From Galeruca laticollis (taxonomy: Eukaryota; Arthropoda; Insecta; Coleoptera; Chrysomelidae), in contig OY998178.1 of assembly GCA_963921935.1 (NCBI GenBank), positions 44,322,951 to 44,386,950 on the forward strand: 64,000 bases of DNA. Reading direction: 5' to 3'. The position numbers and the translations under genes are program-made. Shown here in pieces: positions 54,661 through 64,000 of the stretch. A model generated the notes under the pieces. It made no database searches and was not told the DNA's origin. It saw nothing but the letters and a program-made list of their open reading frames with translations. Position 1 is the stretch's first letter. Each line of letters opens with the position of its first letter.

Positions 54661-55747
54661 TTAACTGTTTTGATCCTGACCTAGGACACGATTATTTACA
54701 CTCGCGACACTGCTGCTTAGTAGATCGTTCATGGAGTGATTTCTCTCCGTCCAGTGTTGCGTACTGGGGTGGCTCGTCTCGTGATGCTGTATCTGCTCCA
54801 TTTCTATCGCCTCTTCGTCTTGTTTCTGGGTTCTGCTATGGGTATGTATTACCCATGCCGTAAGGGAATCCCATATGCTGCATAACATCGCTATCCCACA
54901 TCCTACAGTCTGCTGGATGCGAATTGCGTTTAGTATCGTGTCTACTATGTATTTTAGTAGTTGGTATGTGCAGTATATACCAATTATACCGCTTATTATT
55001 GAACCTATCTCTGTGAACCATTCCCAAGTATGTTTTAGGGTTGATTCGGCTAGGTTTTTGATTTCCTGGAAAATATCTTACACTATGTATTCTTGGCTGT
55101 TACTTCTCTTTTTATTTCTTGAGAATGTCTCTCTTTGTTAGGCGTCGTCTATGTATTGCATGCATACGTGATATTTGTATGCTTGCTCTATTTATGAGAT
55201 CGACATTCTGGGGTAGAATTGGCATTGTCGGTTGAAGGTTTTGGTTGTCTTCAAGGCAATGGCAATTCTCGGGTGCTCTGTTCGCTATATTATGATAGTA
55301 GGTTTCTCTTTTGTAGTGGTAAAACGAAACCTTTGTCTTCTTCTTCTATGTCTTAAACTTTTTCTGGGGTTTCGGTTGATTGTTGATACAATTAAATTGC
55401 TTTGTATCTGTGCGTGGCTCGGCTTCTTCTTCTTCTGCTGCTTGGTCGACTACGGATGTGTGGCTATGCATCCCGCAGAAAACCATGAGTCTGGTTACAA
55501 CTACTAGGCATGACCATACTGGTTGCCGTTTGGTTTCGTTGCTCTGGATAACTGGAATGTTCGTGCTTTCCCTGGCATACGTCATCTCGGGTTCCGGGCA
55601 CTTTTGAACGTCTTTTGGGGAGATCACTGTAATGTTTGTATTGGGGATTGAACAGTCTTGAGCAGTTAGCGTAATTGCTGTTTGAAGCCCGCACATAACG
55701 AATGTTACCCAGGTCAGAAAACGATCTGTCGTTTTATTGTCGCGCAC
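54661..55747 (-). pseudogene. Env-like glycoprotein remnant with large internal deletion
   Basis: The first frame (ATG 55745-55747 to 55346) starts with a charged N-terminus and a hydrophobic stretch (FLTWVTFVMCGLQTAIT) that looks like a signal peptide. A segment with VWSC and FCGMHSHTS follows. The second frame (about 55079 to 54661) has WEWFTEIGSIISGIIG followed by IYCTYQLLKYIV, a likely C-terminal transmembrane segment, and a short cytoplasmic tail. Only about 270 bp lies between the two, so most of an ectodomain is missing. The FCGMHSHTS block recalls glycoproteins of chuvirus-like origin, but I cannot confirm the source. In its place after pol it would be an envelope protein; this copy is non-functional. 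Confidence 0.6.
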
Positions 55748-56415
55748 TTATTATACCTTTACAATTATTTGAACAATTACGTTTGTTAACATTCATTGGT
55801 TTCATATTTATAAGCATAATGTTCATTTATTACAGTTATTTATTACTATTCCTTCGGAAAAAAATAATGCTTTTATTTTCCCTATGATAACGTTGTATTT
55901 TCGGTTTTATCCTTAGCTTATATTTTTTTCTTTTCTCAATTGACTGAACTGTACAATCTTTTAGGACGGTCAATTGAGTCCCCTGTGTAAGATCATTTTT
56001 TTTGAATTTCTAATTGGTTACTACAATGTAACTTATGTGTTCACCTTGTAGTTATTGCAATTAAAATATTTCTTTTAATCATACTTCGGTTGACCTTGTA
56101 ATGGTGCAACACAGCAAAATTTTTAATATGATTACCTGCTATGACCTTGCATTTGTCGGTGTGTAATGGAGTTTCTTTCCGTGTTTTATTTTGTCTTGGT
56201 CGACAATAATTACTTGTTTATTGTTTTACTTATAGTTAATAAATCTGTGTTTGTCTTAATTCTAGTGTACTTATTATGTATTTTATAACTTATTGTTTAT
56301 GAGTGCTTGTGTATATCTATATGTATTACTGTTTCATAAAATTTTATTTCTTCTTAAAGCAAAATTTGACTTTCGTGTGAGATCGGTGTGTGTGAGTGAC
56401 CTGTGTTTTTGGCGG
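55748..56415. other. Spacer between pol and env, no gene seen
   Basis: AT-rich sequence without a conserved frame. A splice acceptor for an env transcript may lie here but none was singled out. Confidence 0.4.
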
Positions 56416-59400
56416 TTAAATTTGTCGTCTGTGTGTATATTTCCGCCTGGTTTTGTGTGGTGTGTGATAGCGTTTGGTTAGTTCCGTCTTTTTCCTGTAT
56501 AGTTTTGACGCCTGTGCCCATGTTATATTAATGTAGCTAGGTGCACTCGGAATTCGATTTCTTATCCTGGCTGATCTTCGAATTTCCGGTGGGGGTCTTA
56601 GTGAGACGGGGAGCCTTCCGCTCGGCTTATCTTTTAGTGGTTTTGTGCGGGGTACTGTCTTATCGCTGTGTGGTTGTGTTGACCATAATGGTAAGGCTGC
56701 TAACTTCCCTATGTTTAAATCGTTGCTGGTTTCTTCTTGTTGCTCGTCCTGTTCGTGTGTTGTGTTCTCCTCATTCTGGGTCGTTGTCGTCTCTAAAATT
56801 TCGTGTTGATCGTCGTCCAGCTTGCCGTAGTATGTTTTTAATCTATTAACGTGAACAACTTGTATCTTCTTTCCTTTGTTGGACGCTATTTGGTAGGTGA
56901 CTGGTCCTACTTGGTCTTTTATTTCGAATGGTCCTATCCATCGGTTTTGAAGTTTTTTTGATAATCCTGTTGTGTTACTTATGTCTAGAAGGTAAACTAG
57001 GTCTCCTGGTTTAAACTCTCTTAGGGTGGTTTTTTCATTGTATCTGTTTATCCGTTCGTCTTTTGCCTTTTCTGTGTTCTCTAGTACTCTTGTGTATATT
57101 TGGTTAAGTCTCGTCCCTAGTTCTGACACGTAGTTATCGTCTAAGTTGTATTTTAGTCTTCTTGGTTTGATGAATTTGTCGAATGGTAGTGCTTGATCTT
57201 TCCCATGTAGTAGAAAATACGGGCTGTACCCTGTTGATGTATGTATACTTCCTCGATATGCCATTAGTACATATGGTATCCAACTATCCCAATCTCGTTG
57301 ATTTGGGGCTATGTAATGCGCTAGCATATCTTTTATTACTCTGTGTAATCTTTCTATTTGACCATTGGTTGTTGGTGCGTAGCTCGCTGTGTGTATTCTT
57401 TTTATGTTGAGTAGTTTGCATGTCTCTCTCATTAGTTCTGACATGAAGTTTGTTCCTCTATCTGTTAACAGTTTCTGGGGTGTTCCGTGTCTGCATATTA
57501 TTTGTTCTACAAAAACTCTTGCTACCGTATCTGCTTTCTGGTCTGGTATCGGAATTGCTTCGCAGTATTTCGTAAAATGATCTTGAAATGTTAGAAGGTA
57601 CTTGTTCCCTTTGTTTGACGTGGGTAGCGGGCCTACTATGTCCATTGACGTTATTTCCCACGGTTCTGTGACTTTTGTAAATCTTTGTAGTGGTGCCTTT
57701 TTAAAGTGTGGTGAGGTCTTTCGTCTGTTGCATGCGTCGCAGCGTTTACAGTAATTTATTATGTCCGTTCTCATCGTTGGCCAGAAGCAACGCCTTTTTA
57801 TTGCCAATAACGTTTTTTGTTGTCCTTGGTGACAATATATGGGTGAGTCGTGAAAGTCTTCTATAACTTTGGTGATATATTTCCTGGGTATAACTAGTTG
57901 GTCCTTGTTGTCCTCTTGATCTTGTCTGTATAGGAGTCCTTCTTTGTCGAGGTAATATTTTTGTTTTGTTTCGTCCTCTTGGTTTAACTGTTGTACTGTG
58001 CTAATGCAGAAATCGTCGTGTTTTTGTTCTTTCTTCAATAATTCTTTGTCCCACAGTGGTTCCCATTCTTCTTCTTCCTTGATTATTTGGATTTTTCCTG
58101 TGTTTTTTGTTGGTGTCGGTTTCAGTATGCTTACTTTGGTGGTTGACCCGTAGAATGTGAATTGTATCATCTTTGTGATTTCGTGCCAGCTTAATCCTGG
58201 AATTTGTTCTTGACTAGCTATGAAGGTTATGCGTTTTTCCGCGTTCTCTTCGCATTGTTTTTTTAGCTTTTGGATAATATTCCACATTATTTCATATGAT
58301 GTTTCTTCTTTGACTGATGTCCTATTTAATGCTACGTAGAATTTCGTGTCTAATGTGTCCCATTCTTTGACCGATTCTATTTGTTCCTGTGAGATGTCCG
58401 GTAAAGTGTATATGTTTTCTATCTTTTTAATTAGTGATTCCTGATTAGGTCTGTTTTTTGCTAGTAGGAGGGCTATTGATTCTTCTTCTTGGATGTAGTC
58501 TAGATTTCCTTCTTTCCAGTTTATTGTGTCCTTTCCTGGTAGGTCGTTTTCTGCAATATACTGTAAGTAGTCTTCGTATGTGGTTTCTATGTAGTTGCAT
58601 GTTCTGTCGTACATTCTGCTTAGTGCGTCCGCGTTTCCATGTCTTCTTCCCATTCTGTGTATTACTTCGAAGTCGTATTATGCCAGTGTTAAGGCCCACC
58701 GTGTTAGCCTAGAGTTTGGGTCTTTTAGTGTCAGTACCCATTTTAGTGCTCTGTGGTCTGTTATTATGGTGAACTTTGTTCCGTAAATATAGCATCTGAA
58801 AGTTTTGATTCCGAAAATAACGCCTAGTAATTCTTTTTCTGTAGTTGAGTAGTTGGTTTCTGCTTTGTTTAGTGTTCTGCTCGCGTATGCTATAGGTCTT
58901 TCTCTGCCCTCCCTTATTTGACTCAATATTGCTCCTACGCCTATGTTTGACGCGTCGGTTGATAGCAGGAAGGGTTTGGTGAAATCGGGGAATATTAGTA
59001 CTTTATCTGAGGTTAGTGATGTTTTTAATTGGTTCATTGCTGTTATTACGTCTTCCGATACTTTGAACGGTGTGTCCTTTTTTGTTAGGTTCACTAGTGG
59101 TGCTGCTATTTCTGTTATATTTGGTATAAAACGTCTGTACCAGTTTACTAAACCTAGAAATCCTCTTACTCCTTTTACATTCTTTGGTAGGGGGTATTTG
59201 TGCACTGCCTCCAGCTTTTGTGGGTCCGGAGCTATTCCCTCTTGTGAGATAATGTGTCCCAGATATTTTACTTTTTCTAGCATGAATTTACATTTTTTTG
59301 GTTTTAGTTTAATGTTGGCTTCTGAAAGTCTTTCGAACACTTCCTCTACTTTCTGTAAGTGATCCCTGCTTCCCGCGTAATTGAATATGATGATATCATC

Positions 59401-59963
59401 TAGATATACCATACATTTTATTCCTGTCAATCCTCTTAAGGTGGCGTTCATGAATCTCTGGAACGTTGATGGTGCGTTTACTAATCCGAAAGGCATTTTG
59501 GTGTATTCGTAGTGTCCTTGGTATGTGCTGAATCCTGTTAACGGGATGTCCTCTTCTTTCATGTCTACTTGGTGGTATGCTTCCGCTACGTCGATTACCG
59601 AAAATAACGTTTCGCCTCCCGCTTTGTATCCTTGAAGTAGGTCTGATACGTTAGGTAGTGGGTAGTATTCTTTCTTGGTTACCGCGTTCAGAGCTCTATA
59701 ATCTATACACATTCTTACTTTTTCTTCTCCTTCTGGGGTCTGCTTTACTACCAAGACTACTGGTGCTGACCATGGGCTAGAGGATGTTCTGATTACCTTG
59801 GATGCTAGTAGCCTATCGATTTCTTTTTGTAGTGTTTCTCGTTGATGGTAAGGTATCCTATATGGAGCCTTGCATATTGGTTGAGCGCCTGGTTCTAGAA
59901 TTATGTGGTGTTTGACTTTCGTGGTGCTTGTCAGAGTTTCGTCGTCATCCGTAAATAGATGGT
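56416..59963 (-). pseudogene. Ty3/gypsy pol: RT, RNase H and integrase, one in-frame stop
   Basis: The frame opens near 59963 with RT blocks KHHIILEPGAQPI and SSSPWSAPVVLV. It continues with CIDYRALNAVT, FSVIDVAEAYHQV, YTKMPFGLVNAPSTFQRFMN and the catalytic VYLDDIIIF. RNase H follows (LSTDASNIGVGAIL, TEKELL, ITDHRALKWV). A TAA at 58678-58680 stands before YDFEVIH. The frame then continues in phase to NADALSRM and the integrase: HHCC zinc site (CKRCDAC), MDIVGPLP, LTDRGTNF and GQIERLHR, with Asp-Asp-Glu spaced as D-35-E, and a VNRLK-type C-terminus. It ends at 56416 with a basic tail. The upstream join to protease needs a one-base correction near 59968. Confidence 0.95.
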
Positions 59964-61295
59964 GGTACTTTCAATCAGCTTGACTAGTTCTTCTCTGCTT
60001 TGTGTGTCCATGTGGTTTAATTCGAAGTTATTTCTGATCCAGTCGTCTGTTTTAATGTCGAATTTTCTGATTGTGCCCTGTATAGTATTGTCAGTCGGTT
60101 TTTCTTCGGAGCATTCGTAGGCTTTCCCTATCTTAGTGCCTTTCGTGAGATTTATTTCCTGCGCCGATGTATTGATTATTCTTACTGGAATTTGTCTTTG
60201 ATTTTTCGATATGCTGTTTGCTAATCTGATTGTGTGTTGTCCGTATTCTTGAGTTTCGCATACGACTGTATTTCCTTTTATCTCATGTTTTAGGATCCCT
60301 ATTGTGTGAACCTCCGTTAGTGCTGGTATGGTCAAACTGTCCTCCGTGTATATGTCTGTGCTGGTTCTTGTGCATTCTGTTCCTTCTCTGCTATTCCTGA
60401 TGTCTTCGGTTGTTTCGTTTTTTCCGTTTTCTTTCTTCGAGTCTGGGTCTGTGCGCCCTTTTCCGTTCATTATTGGTTTTTGGTTTGTGTGTGTAGTTTC
60501 TCTTCCTACGGTTATGTCCGTGCTTGTAGTTTCCTTTATTTTTCCTACATCTTTATTTAGGTCTACTTCTGGTTTGGTTATTTCTTGTCTGTACATTGAT
60601 TCCACTGTTTTTAGCCATTTCTGCCATGCTTCTTTCTCCCTCGCGTTTTCTTGATCCCTTGTTGCCGTTATTTTTCCGTATGCCTCTGTCCGCCTTTGTC
60701 TATAATTATTCAGCAAATCTCTGATTTGTCTTGGGTTCATTAGTGGTATTTTACTTCCCCATATTTCTAATGTTGGTTTTCCTCTGTATGATATAGTTGC
60801 CTCGTGTTCTTCTAGGAAATCTCTTCCTAATAGTACTGCTGTGTCTCCCATTATACCATCATCGGCTGCAATTACTTCCGTGTGAATATTATAATCCATT
60901 TCTGTTGTTGCTATGGCTATTTGTGTTGATCCGTATAAGTGGATTGTGTGTCCCGTTATGCCTTTTAAGGTTAATTGGTCTGTGATCCGTGTGTCTAATT
61001 CGTTGTCTGCTACTATGGATTCACTTATTAGTGAGTATGCTCCGCCTGTGTCTATCATACAAGGTTCGGTTTTACCGTTTATTCTTAGGAGTACTATATA
61101 CGGGGGTTCTTCGCTTTTACTTATCGTCGGTCCGTTATGATGCATTGTTTTTATCTGGTTTTTCTTGTCTTCTTCTTTGTTACCCTTTTGTGTTGCCTGT
61201 TGATTCCAGTTTTTTTCTGTGTGAGTCCAGTTTTTTCCCCTAGTTTCAGATTGACCACTTGTTTGGGGAGTAACGGTGGTCCTTGTTAGTTTAAA
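59931..61295 (-). CDS. Ty3/gypsy aspartic protease region (pro, -1 frame)
   Basis: This frame overlaps the end of gag and lies in the -1 frame relative to it, open from 61409. Productive reading would enter at the slippery site (61289-61295). After a polar stretch the protease reads PYIVLLRINGKTEPCMIDTG with DTGG as the active-site Asp, then AAIDDGIMG-like loop sequence and LLGRDFLEEH, the second conserved block. A long Glu/Thr-rich linker follows. It ends at 59931 by a frameshift just before RT, where relatives read straight into pol. Gag-pro-pol cleavage would be its role. Confidence 0.85.
   Translation of the reverse strand, partial: FKLTRTTVTPQTSGQSETRGKNWTHTEKNWNQQATQKGNKEEDKKNQIKTMHHNGPTISKSEEPPYIVLLRINGKTEPCMIDTGGAYSLISESIVADNELDTRITDQLTLKGITGHTIHLYGSTQIAIATTEMDYNIHTEVIAADDGIMGDTAVLLGRDFLEEHEATISYRGKPTLEIWGSKIPLMNPRQIRDLLNNYRQRRTEAYGKITATRDQENAREKEAWQKWLKTVESMYRQEITKPEVDLNKDVGKIKETTSTDITVGRETTHTNQKPIMNGKGRTDPDSKKENGKNETTEDIRNSREGTECTRTSTDIYTEDSLTIPALTEVHTIGILKHEIKGNTVVCETQEYGQHTIRLANSISKNQRQIPVRIINTSAQEINLTKGTKIGKAYECSEEKPTDNTIQGTIRKFDIKTDDWIRNNFELNHMDTQSREELVKLIESTTIYLRMTTKL
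61286..61295 (-). promoter_or_regulatory. Gag -1 ribosomal frameshift site
   Basis: On the minus strand the last gag codons are CAU UUA AAC UAA, so U UUA AAC (61289-61295) is a textbook X XXY YYZ slippery heptamer, in the correct phase, immediately before the stop (61286-61288). The -1 frame is open into protease. A stimulatory structure downstream was not assessed. Confidence 0.85.
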
Positions 61296-62467
61296 TGTTT
61301 TCTTCCGTCTTCTTTGTTTATGTGTCCTCTCTCTGTGGACTGTCCTCTTCTGTTCTCTTCTCTTTGGAGCCTTTGTTTCTCGTTTGCATGTGGTGCTTCT
61401 CTGTTCCAAGTCTTTTCTCTGGAATTCCTTTGTCCGCTGTATTCCCCGTAGTTATTTTGGTGCGTTGTGATTCTTCTTCCTTGATCCCATTGCTTTGTAT
61501 TCCATTGTTTATTTTCTTCACTTAACATTTTCTTTCTGCAGTTCTTAGCCCAGTGGCCCTGTTTTCCGCAGTAGTGGCATACATCTCTATCTGTTAATGG
61601 TTCCTTGGATTCTTTGTTTCTACAATACGCTGCCCAGTGTCCCTGTTTCCTACATATTTGGCATTTTTTCTCTATTTTTTCTTCTTCCGCTTCTCTTGTT
61701 CTGCAGTTTGATGCCCAGTGGCCTCGTCTGCCACAGTACATACATTTCGCGCTATGTCTACATTCTTCCGATTCATGTCCTGATTTGCCACATGCTGTGC
61801 AACTCCGTTGCTCATTCGTAAAAGCGACTCTGTGGCCATTATTCCTTCCGCTCACCATTGTGGCTGCCGTTTCTTGGCAACTTACTATCTCCTCTGCTTC
61901 TTCTAGTGTTAGGTCATCTTTGTGCAATATGTAGAATCCTACTTTTCTAAGCAGGTCCTTTCTTAGCCCTACTTTGAATTGGTTCATCAGTACTGCGTTG
62001 TGTTTCTTTTGAATGTTCGGTATCTGTTCTCTGTTCGTTCCTTTTATGTCTTCCTCCAATATTTTATTCCCTATGAGCCGTAATCTTGTGCAGAAAGCTG
62101 CTACATCTTCGTCGTGCCTCTGGTAGCATTGGACTAGCTGCATCCACCAGTCCGCGATCGATTTCCTTGGGACGAATTTCCTGAGTATTTTCTCCTTAAA
62201 TTCAACATATGTTGCTGTGTCTAATCTTGGGTCGGCTTTGAAAAAATCGTGGGCTGCGCCTGCGAGTTTGAATTTCAGTAGTGTTAGTGTTTCTGTTTCT
62301 GACCATCCGTCGAGTTTGGCCCTTAGTTCCAATTTTTCTATATATCTGGCTGCGTCTTTTCCCGTGAAGTCTGTTAAAGTTGAGGCGATCACCCCTAGTG
62401 GTGGTGCCTGTGGTATCCTTAGTGCTGCTGGCATATTACTCGAATCCCCTGTGGACTCTAACGGCAT
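61286..62467 (-). CDS. Ty3/gypsy Gag with four zinc knuckles
   Basis: A 393-codon intact frame from ATG at 62465-62467. Residues about 25-200 form a retrotransposon-type capsid: FTGKDAARYIEKLELRAKLD, LKFKLAGAAHDFF and RKFVPRKSIADWWMQLVQCY. Four CX2CX4HX4C knuckles follow at about 223-236, 242-255, 269-282 and 297-310, and the tail is rich in Arg, Gln and Asn. Typical gypsy Gags have one or two knuckles, so four is unusual. Gag would form particles and package RNA. It ends at TAA 61286-61288, next to the frameshift site. Confidence 0.95.
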   Translation of the reverse strand: MPLESTGDSSNMPAALRIPQAPPLGVIASTLTDFTGKDAARYIEKLELRAKLDGWSETETLTLLKFKLAGAAHDFFKADPRLDTATYVEFKEKILRKFVPRKSIADWWMQLVQCYQRHDEDVAAFCTRLRLIGNKILEEDIKGTNREQIPNIQKKHNAVLMNQFKVGLRKDLLRKVGFYILHKDDLTLEEAEEIVSCQETAATMVSGRNNGHRVAFTNEQRSCTACGKSGHESEECRHSAKCMYCGRRGHWASNCRTREAEEEKIEKKCQICRKQGHWAAYCRNKESKEPLTDRDVCHYCGKQGHWAKNCRKKMLSEENKQWNTKQWDQGRRITTHQNNYGEYSGQRNSREKTWNREAPHANEKQRLQREENRRGQSTERGHINKEDGRKHLN

Positions 62468-63168
62468 GTTGTTTTATTAGCTGGCGCGAGTGTTACTTAC
62501 CTAGATGGTTTTGAAATGGATAGTTGGGAAAATAAAGACAAATAATTATTAATATTGTAATATATAAGAATCGGTATTATTCACTTTAACTAGCCCTGAA
62601 CCAAATTTAATTTAACTTATTATTTTGCGTTTAAAGCGTGAATATTTCCTAACACCTTTTCTCAAATCGTTAATGTCTAGTTCATTTAGAGAATAGTCCG
62701 TTTGTTAGTCAAAATATATCCATATTTCCTGTAAAACCTTTTATATCTCCCGGACGTGCAGCTTTCCTCCGTACTATATTTTATATTGCTATTTTTGTCT
62801 TGTGCGGAAGCTTGTTGCTGACTTTGCGAATTCCTCACCTGTATATTTGCTGTTTTTCATCCGTTGTCTAAATGTTTATGTATTAAAATAGATTTGGATT
62901 CAACGTTCGTTTGTAATAAATAGAATAACTGAGTAAGCAGATATATCTGATTGAAATTATATCACTTTGGTTATATATTAGTTTTGATTAGACCTGTGTC
63001 GCAATATTTATTTTATGATATGAATATGAAATTAAAAATAACGTATGTATCAAATGTAAATTATGTAGGTGAAATTTACACGGCCTTAATTGGGATAGAG
63101 AAGAAAAAAAAAGGATTATTGCCAGGACTTCCCCTCTTGTTAACCTCTGCTGTACGGACTCAGTATCT
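62468..63168 (-). other. Gypsy leader between primer site and gag
   Basis: About 700 bp of untranslated leader; AT-rich, no conserved frame. Packaging signals are expected here but not recognisable by eye. Confidence 0.6.
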
Positions 63169-63186
63169 GGAGCACCGCTGTCACCA
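63169..63186 (-). promoter_or_regulatory. Primer binding site of the recent gypsy element
   Basis: Minus-strand TGGTGACAGCGGTGCTCC abuts the 5' LTR and begins with TGG, as needed to pair with the CCA end of a tRNA. The tRNA was not identified. Copies of its first 9-10 bases recur inside the LTR. Confidence 0.8.
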
Positions 63187-63187
63187 C

Positions 63188-64000
63188 TCTAATAATCTGC
63201 CCTTCTAATAATATGCGATTAGATAGATAGATATCCCACCGTGTTACCACTCTAATAATCTGCGCTGTCACCACTCTAATGATATGCGCTGTCACCACTC
63301 TAATGATATACGCTATATAATATATAATAATATACGATTAGATATCACTATTATCTCTATTATTTACTGATGTCACCACTCTAATAAATGGGTATTTTCT
63401 TTTTCGTTCTTATGGTGAAGCCGTGATAAACTCAGCCGATGTTGCTGAGTATCCCAGGCTGTCTCCAATCTAATAAACACCACTATGTAGCTACCAAAAA
63501 TATTAATCGCTGTCACCAGTGTAATAACTTGTATTGTATCGAATCGGTATTATCCTATAGTTCCTAGTAGTATCCTATATCTGGGGTAATGTATATAGTA
63601 GTTCTCTGTTACCAGTGTAGTAACTCTATCTATCGTCTCTTTTTTCTCTAACTGTACAGCTGCTGTCACCAGTGCCTGATGGCACAAAAAAAATTATAGA
63701 ACCCGGGATTCTCCCTGCGGAATTTCCTCGAGGAAGGGGGGTTGTTCCGGGCTCGAGCGGTCGAAGACGTCGTGGGGCCCCTTGGGCTTATACAGTGTGC
63801 CAAGCCCGAGTTCGTAGTGCAGGGTTAGCTGGTCCGACCTATTTAACGGGTATGGGGTGGTGAGGATTGAGATAATTGAAAGGTTAGAGCATATGATAAC
63901 AATATATTACAAAAAAAACAAAACTGTGTCAAATAACCTCCGAAAGTAAACTAGTATTAGCGGTACCTGAACTATGATCTCTATTTTCTAGTATAAACGT
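63188..64000 (-). repeat. 5' LTR, partial (window ends inside it)
   Basis: It matches 52729-53541 base for base in length, with differences only at 63192-area (T for C) and 63858 (T against C at 53399). The U3 end lies beyond the window, so the full length and flanking target duplication cannot be seen. Confidence 0.95.

Larger units (their letters stand above)
52729..64000 (-). mobile_element. Recent Ty3/gypsy element with env-like remnant (5' LTR cut by window end)
   Basis: The minus-strand order is 5' LTR (63188 to beyond 64000), primer site, gag, protease, RT-RNase H-integrase, env-like remnant, polypurine tract and 3' LTR (52729-54507). The visible 813 bp of the two LTRs align without gaps and differ at one or two bases. 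Gag is intact. Pol has one indel and one in-frame stop, and env is largely deleted. It is an old-virus-like (errantivirus-type) layout but cannot make a complete particle protein set from this copy. Confidence 0.95.

Noticed and set aside
58458..62480. Many plus-strand frames rich in Phe, Leu, Ser and Cys
   Set aside because: Shadows of minus-strand gag and pol.
1..64000. tRNA and rRNA genes
   Set aside because: No cloverleaf with A and B boxes and no rRNA core sequence was recognised by eye; a tRNAscan-SE and Infernal run would be decisive.

Overview
The window is a repeat-dominated, AT-rich stretch of an animal genome, most likely an arthropod and probably an insect. The transposon mix supports this: RTE-clade and CR1/Jockey-type LINEs, Penelope-like elements with hammerhead ribozymes, pogo, hAT and Tc1/mariner transposases, and Ty3/gypsy elements, one with an env-like remnant. 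I see no complete single-copy host gene, rRNA, tRNA or CRISPR array. The only possible host exon is a 20-nt coding start followed by GTAAGT at 52512.

Layout. 1-1280: decayed pogo/Tigger-type transposase. 5383-5565: hAT C-terminus. 6242-9136: near full-length RTE LINE in one frame with five internal stops. 11.4-12.3 kb: an unrecognised GC-rich segment and a Jockey-type RT scrap. 14.3-16.2 kb: two Penelope remnants, a hammerhead ribozyme, a TA microsatellite and a 376-bp MITE. 16.4-18.4 kb: mariner-type transposase, a minisatellite and a complex foldback structure. 22.77-29.65 kb: two copies of one CR1-like LINE, one truncated and one with both ORFs, separated by an (AAT)n tract and the RNase H end of another LINE. 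31.2-33.4 kb: two more LINE ends. 35.6-36.9 kb: a larger array of the same minisatellite.

36.95-41.2 kb is an old Ty3/gypsy copy interrupted in gag by a younger, internally deleted copy of the same family. After its integrase the younger copy carries a macrodomain resembling the ADP-ribose hydrolase TARG1/OARD1, followed by a CCCH zinc finger. This is the most unusual cargo in the window. 42.03-51.55 kb is a three-level nest: a BED-finger hAT transposon split by a head-to-head pair of Penelope elements, the minus-strand one of which is split by an RTE LINE with a 12-bp target-site duplication.

52.73-64.0 kb is a recent Ty3/gypsy element on the minus strand, cut by the window end inside its 5' LTR. 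It has gag with four zinc knuckles, a U UUA AAC slippery site abutting the gag stop, protease, RT-RNase H-integrase, and an env-like remnant. Its visible LTR portions are nearly identical, yet its coding region is broken. Most entries are pseudogenes; the longest intact frames are the LINE ORF2 at 25994-28738 and gag at 61286-62467.
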